Below, piece by piece: positions 55,964 to 64,000 of a DNA stretch of 64,000 bases (position 1 is its first letter; each line of letters begins with the position of its first letter). The notes below the pieces were generated by a model, which worked only from the letters and a program-made list of their open reading frames with translations, did not search any database and was not told where the DNA came from. The translations under genes were made by a program, and so were the position numbers. The stretch covers positions 151,030-215,029 of the forward strand of contig JAAOYJ010000003.1 in NCBI GenBank assembly GCA_018221285.1, written 5' to 3'. The stretch comes from Candidatus Pacearchaeota archaeon (GTDB lineage: Archaea; Nanobdellota; Nanobdellia; Pacearchaeales; GW2011-AR1).

Positions 55964-56466
55964 TCGTAACTCACCATTATTTTAGCTAAATCACATTTAT
56001 CATAAACCTCTCCTTCAAACGCTTCCTTCCGACATAATGAAACAAAATTCGAATATTCTGCAGGAATATCCTCTGACTTCAAGTTTATAATATTACAATT
56101 AGGATAATTCCCACGAATGCATTCAACATCTCCCCTGGGGTAAATCTTTCTTACTTCAATATTAGTTCCCTTCCCCCAGAAATCAGAATATTTGTCTATG
56201 TTATCCTTTAACACCATAACCTTGTCAGCATCAACACAATTCACCTTCCCACTTTCAAAAGCTTCTCCACAAGAAAATTCAGGAGAGTTTGCAATCTTTG
56301 TTACCAACAACAATGCATTTTTCTCCTCCAAGATGCTTGCCGATTCCTGTAATCCTGAAAACTTAACAACTACCACAAACATGCCAACTAAAGCAAAAAA
56401 TAGTGTAACCGCCATTAACATAAATGCCATTTGCTGTATCTTCAATTGTGCTTTTTTATCTTTCAT
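55960..56466 (-). CDS. pilin-like membrane-anchored protein
   Basis: MKDKKAQLKIQQMAFMLMAVTLFFALVGMFVVVV; ATGA overlap. Confidence 0.5.
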   Translation of the reverse strand: MKDKKAQLKIQQMAFMLMAVTLFFALVGMFVVVVKFSGLQESASILEEKNALLLVTKIANSPEFSCGEAFESGKVNCVDADKVMVLKDNIDKYSDFWGKGTNIEVRKIYPRGDVECIRGNYPNCNIINLKSEDIPAEYSNFVSLCRKEAFEGEVYDKCDLAKIMVSYE

Positions 56467-56495
56467 TTTATTCTATACGATTTCCCATAATTTAT

Positions 56496-57413
56496 TTACC
56501 ATAATCTACAACCTGCCAAATCATTTTTTTGTTTAATATCTTCTACAAGATTATTCATTTGGCCTAAACTAGCAGAATTGCTTAAGATATTCGCGCTATT
56601 ACCCAATCCTTCCAAGTCCAAATTGGAATTACAATCAACTGCAGAGACAAATGCTGCTTTGTCTTGATACAATAAAGCCAAATTTTCAATTCTTTGCATG
56701 AGCCTCTTCACCTGACATTCATAAACATTCTTCTCCGAGAAAATCGCTCCATACATAAGAGCATCACCTTCAAAATACATTGTGTCCGCACCCTTTTTCA
56801 CATATTCTTGTTCATAATTAACCACTACATCACAATTTCCTCCAGATCCAAAACAAACATGAATATCATTATCAGGACAATCTTTTGTAAACAAATTTTC
56901 CTGTCCTAAATCTGAAATCTCTTCATAAACATCTTCAGGAGCATCTGAAAAACAATAATGGTCTAAAGAAGAAGTCATGTAAACCAAATCAGTAACCTTG
57001 AACGGAAAATCAAAAGGCTTAGAAAATAAGTAAACCTTCTTCCCCTCCACGTACCTATCTGAAAAAATGTATTTATTCGAGAAGCCCACGTCAATATCTG
57101 TTTCAGTCCATTTGTCAAAACTTTTTTGAGATATCTGAATTATCTGCCTCCCAAAATTACCTTGGTTATTACATTTATTATAAATTCGCGTTTCTATCGG
57201 AAGAGTTAAAGAGGTTGTCTTTCCACTCTCAAAACTTGTTTCAAGAGGATTCAATAAAATCCCAATCTCTTTACCAGTTTTAGCATCTTGCGTTGTCTGT
57301 TCTGTGTTAATAAGTTTTGTTGAAGCAAAAATCGCGAGAAACAAAATCACTGCCCCGACAAGAAGTGCAAAAACCCATGCAAAAGATATTTGTAGATATG
57401 CTCGACGGTTCAT
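56496..57413 (-). CDS. pilin-like membrane-anchored protein with Cys-rich ectodomain
   Basis: MNRRAYLQISFAWVFALLVGAVILFLAIFAS. Confidence 0.5.
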   Translation of the reverse strand: MNRRAYLQISFAWVFALLVGAVILFLAIFASTKLINTEQTTQDAKTGKEIGILLNPLETSFESGKTTSLTLPIETRIYNKCNNQGNFGRQIIQISQKSFDKWTETDIDVGFSNKYIFSDRYVEGKKVYLFSKPFDFPFKVTDLVYMTSSLDHYCFSDAPEDVYEEISDLGQENLFTKDCPDNDIHVCFGSGGNCDVVVNYEQEYVKKGADTMYFEGDALMYGAIFSEKNVYECQVKRLMQRIENLALLYQDKAAFVSAVDCNSNLDLEGLGNSANILSNSASLGQMNNLVEDIKQKNDLAGCRLW

Positions 57414-57850
57414 CGTGTAATAATTACCAAATTTTCTCCAAAATCCTTTTCAAGAACAAACTTCACTTTCCCATCCTCACTCTCTATACAATAAGGATCT
57501 TCATCCTCAGTTATTTTCTCAATATCAAGATGGTTAATCTTTTCTCCATCCATCAACTTTCCTGAGCGAAACCTTAAGTTTTCATAATCATCATTCTTAA
57601 AACATATAGCATCTATTTTCGAAGGCAAAAAATACTCTACCTTTTGAGAGCCCTGATCTCCCTGCCAGATTTTATCAATATCTTGTTGCAGTTTATTTGT
57701 GAATTGCTTAATAGTTAGGCCTTCTTGAAATTCAAGGAATTTTTTAATCACAAAAAAAGCAAGTACCATAAAAACAAGTATTAAAATAATTGAGAATATC
57801 ATCCCGAATGATAATTTCATTTGCCCTTTCTTAGAAGCACTCTTTTTCAT
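57410..57850 (-). CDS. pilin-like membrane-anchored protein
   Basis: MKKSASKKGQMKLSFGMIFSIILILVFMVLAFFV. Confidence 0.5.
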   Translation of the reverse strand: MKKSASKKGQMKLSFGMIFSIILILVFMVLAFFVIKKFLEFQEGLTIKQFTNKLQQDIDKIWQGDQGSQKVEYFLPSKIDAICFKNDDYENLRFRSGKLMDGEKINHLDIEKITEDEDPYCIESEDGKVKFVLEKDFGENLVIITR

Positions 57851-57887
57851 AAAGGAAATAAAGAACTAAGGCTTATAAGTTTTTACT

Positions 57888-60056
57888 CTAAATCTCAAAA
57901 GGTCTTACAACCATGCTACATGCATCTGGGCTTGGCTCGTTTCCGTAAATGTCTCTACACTTAACATAGAAGTTGATTGAAGTATCCCAGTCTGTGAAAT
58001 GATTGGTTTCGTCGACCTCTGTAAGTTTGATCCCGTCGTCAAACAAGTAGTTGCAGTTTAATGAATCATAAACACATTCTGCTTCCTCGTCTGTGATCAA
58101 CTTCAAATAATTTTCTTCGTGATATGCTCTTACTATTAAAGGAGCTTCAGAATCAGATTCTACTAGGAACGACGTCGACTTAATATCTGTGTTGCCTCCA
58201 AGATCATAACACTTTATAAAATACTCATAATCCTCTTCTGGAAGATATAGATCTTGAGTGTGTTTATGGTTTAGATTATCTTGCCCCGACTCATAAAAGA
58301 ACATCACATAATCATCGTCATCTCCTGTGTCACTGTATTCACAGGTTGCCTCTCCTTCTTTATATCCTCCATTCGTCTCAGCTTCTAAAGTTACCTTGAC
58401 AGTCTCTGTTGAATCTTTAACTGTCTCGTTTGGCCCAACCTCTGAAATCACCAACGGCATCGTACCAATTAATGTAAACTTATAAGATTCCGCATTAACA
58501 TTTCTATCCTCTTCTCCTAGCGGCTTGTCCTTACATCTAAAGTAGAAATCATTATCTTGGTTGTTCTTTATTCCAATTAGTTCTGTTGAACACGGGTAAA
58601 GCATCTGCGCATTCATATTCATTATGCTTGATGAACAAGTCATGTCATTCTCCATATCATCATAACTCTTGTCAAGTTTGCTCCACTTACAATCTGCAGG
58701 CTCGTTTGTATAAACTTCTTGATCAATTTCTGATTGGTTATATGCAACAGGCATGTCATTCAATAACTTGGTTGTCACAATCAACGGCGGGGTTGTGTCT
58801 GGCCCTTCCTCTACACAGAACTTGAACACAAAGTTTGCTGTATTGAAGTTTCCATTAGCATCCTGGCATCTTACATATAATTCATAATTGCCATTGTTCT
58901 GAAGCGTTAGATTTTCAGCAGCAAGATTATCTGCTCCAGGCAAACTCATAACTTGGGTGTGATTATATCTATGTAGATTGCTTCCTCCAAAAGTATGGCT
59001 CATTTCTTCAAAAGAAGTTTGCCTTTCATAATCAATTTTACACTGTGCAGGTTCATCCAAGAATATTCCAAAAGTCAAAGGAGTAAAAGCCTTAACACAT
59101 CCTGTTGTAGAACTTTCATGTAAAACCTTAACACCTCTATCTGGAGGATTAATTGTTCCATCTGGAGTATACACATAATCTTCAAGAAGAGCAGCTTCCC
59201 AAGGCTGTATAATTGGAAACTTAACATCCTGCCTATTTATCCATGCACATTTCTCTTCTGTTGTTCCAGGATTCAACAACTGGCAAGCCTGACCTAAACT
59301 CCGACATTGATACTCCGAGCATCCCAATTCTCCAACTTGCTTATTACACTTATCACAATTAGCCCCTCCAATCGGCGCCTCCCATACATCACAATCAAAC
59401 GTGACAGTTTCTGTTGATTCATCTTTGTATGTTAGGACGAAGATTATTACTGTTAATGCTAATCCCGCAGCATTTGCAAAAGCTTGCCCACTAATCTTAA
59501 AATCCCCACTCCCCAACCATTTAACAAAATCTCCTTTTGCCCATACTCCTCCGTCAGTTAATGCCGTAGATAAACCTTGTTGGGCAAAAGCACCCGCCAT
59601 TGCAGCATTAGCCAATGCTGTTGTAGTATCAGCAGATAACCCTACCATCCCTCCTAAAGTATGAATAATACCATATGTAACAAATGCCCATTGTACTCCT
59701 GTAAAAATAGCATCATAACCAGATCCTTTAGATATCCCTAACCATTGGGAAAGTGCAGCGTCTGATTTTACTGGAGACTTATCCTTTCCAAATATGTTCC
59801 CATCACCTCTCCAATCATATCCTCTGCCCGGAATAGTTGTGATTGATTTTGGTCCTGGTACAGGTCCTAAAGTATTAAGTGTGTCCCCAGTGAGCATATC
59901 TTGACAAGGGAGTGCAGAAGACCCCATATCCGGAAGACAAATTGGAACAAAACTACTAACAACCCCTGTACCACTACCAATAGCATAAGAAATAGCAACA
60001 ACTCCAACAATCAATATAATAATTTGGCTTAATGCAATCTTCCCTCTTTTATCCAT
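57888..60056 (-). CDS. large surface protein with repeated Cys-containing Ig-like domains
   Basis: 722 aa; repeats of (E/D)PAxCKW/Y ... YFxxRCxDxxGN. Confidence 0.65.
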   Translation of the reverse strand: MDKRGKIALSQIIILIVGVVAISYAIGSGTGVVSSFVPICLPDMGSSALPCQDMLTGDTLNTLGPVPGPKSITTIPGRGYDWRGDGNIFGKDKSPVKSDAALSQWLGISKGSGYDAIFTGVQWAFVTYGIIHTLGGMVGLSADTTTALANAAMAGAFAQQGLSTALTDGGVWAKGDFVKWLGSGDFKISGQAFANAAGLALTVIIFVLTYKDESTETVTFDCDVWEAPIGGANCDKCNKQVGELGCSEYQCRSLGQACQLLNPGTTEEKCAWINRQDVKFPIIQPWEAALLEDYVYTPDGTINPPDRGVKVLHESSTTGCVKAFTPLTFGIFLDEPAQCKIDYERQTSFEEMSHTFGGSNLHRYNHTQVMSLPGADNLAAENLTLQNNGNYELYVRCQDANGNFNTANFVFKFCVEEGPDTTPPLIVTTKLLNDMPVAYNQSEIDQEVYTNEPADCKWSKLDKSYDDMENDMTCSSSIMNMNAQMLYPCSTELIGIKNNQDNDFYFRCKDKPLGEEDRNVNAESYKFTLIGTMPLVISEVGPNETVKDSTETVKVTLEAETNGGYKEGEATCEYSDTGDDDDYVMFFYESGQDNLNHKHTQDLYLPEEDYEYFIKCYDLGGNTDIKSTSFLVESDSEAPLIVRAYHEENYLKLITDEEAECVYDSLNCNYLFDDGIKLTEVDETNHFTDWDTSINFYVKCRDIYGNEPSPDACSMVVRPFEI

Positions 60057-60133
60057 AGGAGAATTAAAGAAATTATCTTTATAAATATTTCATCAGTAGA
60101 GTAGAATAAATATTATCGTTTTTAGAATAGTTT

Positions 60134-60445
60134 TTAATTGATTGGAACAACATCATAATCTCCATTCTTACGGGTTTTCCATTTGTATCCTGGTTTAGGC
60201 CAAAGTTTACCATCAGCTCTTTCGTAAACATTTTCTGGAAGTCTATCTCTTCTTACCGTTTCTCCAGTATCTTCCTTTGCAGGCTTTCTCCAATGCGCTG
60301 GCCATAAAATCCCTGGAGTATTCCTCACGACCCCTTTAGTGGATTCAGGCAAATTCTTATATGCACACCCGCTCAAAACCATAGCTGCTCCGCCAACTAA
60401 CAAAACCAATCCTCTTGCTCCAAATTTTCCTTCTTTCCGTGCCAT
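60134..60445 (-). CDS. small lipoprotein-like protein
   Basis: LVLLVGGAAMVLSGC lipobox-like; start adjusted. Confidence 0.5.
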   Translation of the reverse strand: MARKEGKFGARGLVLLVGGAAMVLSGCAYKNLPESTKGVVRNTPGILWPAHWRKPAKEDTGETVRRDRLPENVYERADGKLWPKPGYKWKTRKNGDYDVVPIN

Positions 60446-60599
60446 TTTCCTTAATATCCTCAACCATCCAAAGTATTTAAAGGTTTCCGTCACTTAATAG
60501 TAGAGTCATAAAAAGTGAAGTATAGAAATAATTAAAAAGTGTTATACTCCCTATTTTTAGAGGTGTTAGCACCTCAGAAGCTTTATTCTGAGAAATCAA

Positions 60600-61316
60600 A
60601 TGACTTTAAAAAAATCCCGAAAATTCAATTATGGGGCTTTGAAGGAAAGGTTAGATTTAGTTAAGAATATTGTTTATTATAAAAGAGGGTTAGAAGAATT
60701 ATCCTTAAATGTTACTAATGCTTGTCCTAATGCTTGCGTCTTTTGTATTCGGGATAGAGATTCTGGATGGGGAGTAGCCAATTTATATTTGAATAAAGAT
60801 CCTTCAGTTGAAGAAATAATCTCGGCATTTGATGAAGAATCTAAGAGGGTAAAAAATCTAGGGATAAATCTTAAGAGAGTTAAGATCTGTGGCTATGGAG
60901 AACCTCTATTAAGATTCAAAGACTTAATCTTTGTTATATCTCATATAAGAAAAAGTGAACCAAATACAGAAATTCAAATAGCCACAACTGGTTGGCCATA
61001 TTTTAGGTTTATTTCCGAAAAAGAGACTTTTCTAAAAAAAGCCATGGAAAATGGATTAACCCATATATTTTTGAGTCTAAATGCATCTGATAAAGTTAGC
61101 TATAAAAAACTAGTTCGCCCAGGGATAAAAGATTATGATGAAAATGCATTTGAAGATACTTTAAGATTCGGGGTTATGGCAAAGAAATTAGGTTTGGATG
61201 TTGTTTTAGGTTTTATTGATTTGGATAGCTTAGACAAAAAGAAAGCAAAGATCTTGGCAGAATCAAATGGGCTAAAATACAAAATAAGAGAATTTGAGAA
61301 TGGAGAATCAAAATGA
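60600..61316 (+). CDS. radical SAM protein (TatD-associated-like)
   Basis: NVTNACPNACVFCIRD; GYGEPLL. Confidence 0.85.
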   Translation: MTLKKSRKFNYGALKERLDLVKNIVYYKRGLEELSLNVTNACPNACVFCIRDRDSGWGVANLYLNKDPSVEEIISAFDEESKRVKNLGINLKRVKICGYGEPLLRFKDLIFVISHIRKSEPNTEIQIATTGWPYFRFISEKETFLKKAMENGLTHIFLSLNASDKVSYKKLVRPGIKDYDENAFEDTLRFGVMAKKLGLDVVLGFIDLDSLDKKKAKILAESNGLKYKIREFENGESK

Positions 61317-62248
61317 TTTCATTGATTCTCTGCGCCCACAATGAAGAAGCTATGATTGGAAAAGTTATTGATAGATTAAAAACAGAATTATTGAATCTCT
61401 CCGAAGAATATGAGTTCTTTTTATGCCTTAGTGACTGCACAGATAATACAGAAAAGATAGTTAGAGGGAAGATAAAAAGGGATAAAATAAAGATAAAAGT
61501 TCTAAAAACTCCGCGGGGCAAAATAAATTCCCAAATAGAAGCCTTAAAAAAAATTAACAAAAGATCTTGGGCCCAAATATTCCTCGACGGAGATATAGGG
61601 ATAAGAAAAGGGGCCATGCTTAATTTAATTCACGATGCAAAAAAATACTCCAAGGTAAAAATGTTTTATTCAAATCAAATTCCTGTTAAAAATAAAAGTA
61701 TCTTTTATAATATCATTAATGTTAGAACAATTAATCCAGTGTATGTAATCGCAAAAGTAGATGTGCGGGAATTCCATCCTTATTCAAGAAATAAACAAAA
61801 AAAAGTTTTCTCCACAGGAGGGATTTATCTATTAAGAAAAGGGGTTTATGACATTGACGCAAGAACTACTGGAGATGATAGCTACCTAACTCATTCAATA
61901 TATTATCGATTTGGGCCTGGAACAATAAAGGAGGTTAGGAATTCACAGTTCATTTACCAGCCTGTGAAAACTTTTTCTAGTTGGATTAATAAATGGAAAA
62001 GGATTTGGGGAGATATAAACAATCTTTATTTCTTGCATCCCGAATTTAAATATTTAGAGAGGTACATGGAGTTAAGAATAGACTATAAAAAATTAATTAA
62101 AGAAAAACAAGTCACGTTACTTTTCTTTTTTAGTTTAGAGAGAATGTGGAATTTTTTTGGGAGAAAGGTGTTTAAATTAGTCTTAAGAAACAATAGTCCG
62201 CATATGTGGAAACCTTTAGAGGATACAAAGGAAGTGAAGATAACATGA
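61313..62248 (+). CDS. glycosyltransferase family 2
   Basis: ISLILCAHNEEAMIGKVIDRL...IFLDGDIGI; ATGA overlap. Confidence 0.8.
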   Translation: MISLILCAHNEEAMIGKVIDRLKTELLNLSEEYEFFLCLSDCTDNTEKIVRGKIKRDKIKIKVLKTPRGKINSQIEALKKINKRSWAQIFLDGDIGIRKGAMLNLIHDAKKYSKVKMFYSNQIPVKNKSIFYNIINVRTINPVYVIAKVDVREFHPYSRNKQKKVFSTGGIYLLRKGVYDIDARTTGDDSYLTHSIYYRFGPGTIKEVRNSQFIYQPVKTFSSWINKWKRIWGDINNLYFLHPEFKYLERYMELRIDYKKLIKEKQVTLLFFFSLERMWNFFGRKVFKLVLRNNSPHMWKPLEDTKEVKIT

Positions 62249-62844
62249 GAACTATTCTAATCGATGGAACCGAATTAAGTGGAAAGACCACCCTTGTAAC
62301 CAGTGCGGCTAATAAATTAAGGAAGAAGGGATTTGAGGTTAATTGTAATACTGGTCCACTAAAAAAAGATTCCCTCCTGGTAAAATGTTTTTTAACATAT
62401 GCAGAAAAGTCTAAAAAACCTTCACAGAAAGATTTGGGGTATCTCTTGGCATGGGCCTTTGATGGTTTTGAAGATAAGCAAATTACTCAGTACTTCCTCC
62501 AAGATAGGGGTTTCCCAAGTGTCCTTGCTTATTCGGGAGTTTTCAATTTATGGGGATCAAATAAATCTATTGGAAGATTGTTGGGCAAAGCATACTCTAG
62601 TTTTGATTACAATATACATGTAAAAACAAGGATGAAATCAAGAGAGGAAAGATTGGCCCAAAGAGATAGTTTAACTTATCTAGACACTTTAATCAAAACA
62701 AATCCAAATAAGATTTATATGTTGGAGCAAGAGATATCCAGAATAATGACAAAAGAAAGAAATTATTTAGAAATTGATACAAGTTTAATGGATGTTGATG
62801 AATCTACAGAGATAATTATAGGCCACATAGGAGGTAATCTTTAA
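62245..62844 (+). CDS. thymidylate kinase-like P-loop protein
   Basis: TILIDGTELSGKTTLVTSAANKL; start adjusted. Confidence 0.75.
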   Translation: MRTILIDGTELSGKTTLVTSAANKLRKKGFEVNCNTGPLKKDSLLVKCFLTYAEKSKKPSQKDLGYLLAWAFDGFEDKQITQYFLQDRGFPSVLAYSGVFNLWGSNKSIGRLLGKAYSSFDYNIHVKTRMKSREERLAQRDSLTYLDTLIKTNPNKIYMLEQEISRIMTKERNYLEIDTSLMDVDESTEIIIGHIGGNL

Positions 62845-62914
62845 TCTATCATTAAGAATTTCAGTATAAGATTGAATGCGAATAATTTAAAAATCGTCTA
62901 TAATTAAGAAGATT

Positions 62915-63352
62915 ATGAAAACTAATTGCAGAGTTTCTGGGATTGTGTTTAAGGAGGGGAAAGTTGCAGTAGTTAGGCATGAAAATAAGATGCACGGAAC
63001 TTATTATCTTCTTCCTGGAGGAGGGTTGGAGCATGATGAAACTATTGACGAGTGCGCTGTTCGCGAGGTCAAAGAAGAGATAGGCCTTGACGTTAAAGCC
63101 AAAGGATTGATTTATTATGAAGATGTGGTTAGTTCATACGACCATACACTACACTTAATTTTTAATTGTGAAATTATTAGAGGTAATTTAGAAGTCTTAG
63201 ACCCTGATAAAAAAGTCAAAGAAATTATTTTTGTTGATGAAAACGAATTAAAGAGATTAAAATTCTTCCCAGAAAACCTTAAAGAAAGGCTATTTAGAGA
63301 TAAGGGTATAACCGTTCCCATTTCATTGGGTAAAATTCCCTATCCAGAGTAA
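62915..63352 (+). CDS. NUDIX hydrolase
   Basis: GGGLEHDETIDECAVREVKEEIGL Nudix box. Confidence 0.92.
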   Translation: MKTNCRVSGIVFKEGKVAVVRHENKMHGTYYLLPGGGLEHDETIDECAVREVKEEIGLDVKAKGLIYYEDVVSSYDHTLHLIFNCEIIRGNLEVLDPDKKVKEIIFVDENELKRLKFFPENLKERLFRDKGITVPISLGKIPYPE

Positions 63353-63390
63353 GATTAAAATCATGATTTTTAAAAGAATAATTCCCTAAA

Positions 63391-63882
63391 ATGAAAAAGT
63401 TTAAACCTTCAAAAAAGTTCATGAAACTTGCAATTGATGAAGCCAAGAAAGCAATAGAAGGGGGAAACTATGCAATTGGGGCAGTGGTTGTTAAAGAAGG
63501 GAAAGTAATTGGAAAAGGAGCGCAAAGTAGCCATTCGAACAATGATGCAAGCGCCCATGCAGAAATTGTTGCAATGAGGCAGGCTTCAAAAAAATTGGGA
63601 ACTATGTATTTAACTGATTGCGTTCTATATACTACTAACGAACCTTGTTGTATGTGTGCTGGGATGGCAATTTGGGGGAGAGTAGAGTGTATTGTTTATG
63701 GGGCAAGTATAAAAGACATGTTAAAATACTGGAAGGAAATTGGAAATGAACAAAAATTAATGCCTTGCAAAAAAATAATCAAGGGATATGGGGCTGCAAT
63801 AGAGATTGTTCCTAATTTTATGAGAAAAGAATGTATAATCCTATTTAATCTTAATTCTAAGATAAATAAGTCCCTTAAATAA
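63391..63882 (+). CDS. nucleoside/cytidine deaminase family (CDA-like)
   Basis: HAEIVAMRQA...TNEPCCMCAGMAIWGRV. Confidence 0.9.
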   Translation: MKKFKPSKKFMKLAIDEAKKAIEGGNYAIGAVVVKEGKVIGKGAQSSHSNNDASAHAEIVAMRQASKKLGTMYLTDCVLYTTNEPCCMCAGMAIWGRVECIVYGASIKDMLKYWKEIGNEQKLMPCKKIIKGYGAAIEIVPNFMRKECIILFNLNSKINKSLK

Positions 63883-64000
63883 CCAACATAACCCTTCTCT
63901 TCAACCAACATAATATTTAAAAAACCTTTTCCCTATTAATCATCATGAAAAAGAGTGCTGGATTAATCTTGATTGTTCTTGTAATTGCAATGGCTGCGCA

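Noticed and set aside
1-64000. CRISPR arrays, rRNA genes, transposases or integrases
   Set aside because: None recognised by eye in the window; the only repeat families seen are short palindromic elements.

Overview
AT-rich archaeal chromosome segment. Gene content and archaeal-type proteins suggest a DPANN lineage near Pacearchaeota/Woesearchaeota; that placement is inference. The backbone is informational: an S10-spc-type ribosomal protein superoperon on the minus strand (secY to uL3, ~3.3-19.7 kb), a uL1-uL10-P1 operon, ftsZ-secE-spt5-uL11, eL43-rpoP-prefoldin-sepF, eL40, aIF5A, TYW1, an S2P protease, AMP phosphorylase and two tRNAs (Ser, Pro). The right third carries a cell-surface block (CARDB protein, archaeosortase-like protein, S-layer protein, pilin-like membrane proteins) and a radical SAM/GT2/kinase cluster. 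The most unusual signals are: (1) a ~40-bp GC-rich palindromic repeat inserted in frame in three ribosomal protein genes (eL32, uL5, uL24), with a compensatory change in its hairpin, and a related insertion in TYW1, reminiscent of Rickettsia palindromic elements; (2) a homologous acidic tail module fused to the N-termini of uS5 and uL22 and the C-terminus of uL10; (3) at least ten small unrecognised ORFs threaded between ribosomal protein genes with start/stop overlaps; (4) dispersed CTCGC/GCGAG palindromes just upstream of TATA-like boxes; and (5) structured leaders ahead of uL1 and a conserved-looking small gene. All calls were made by eye, without database searches.
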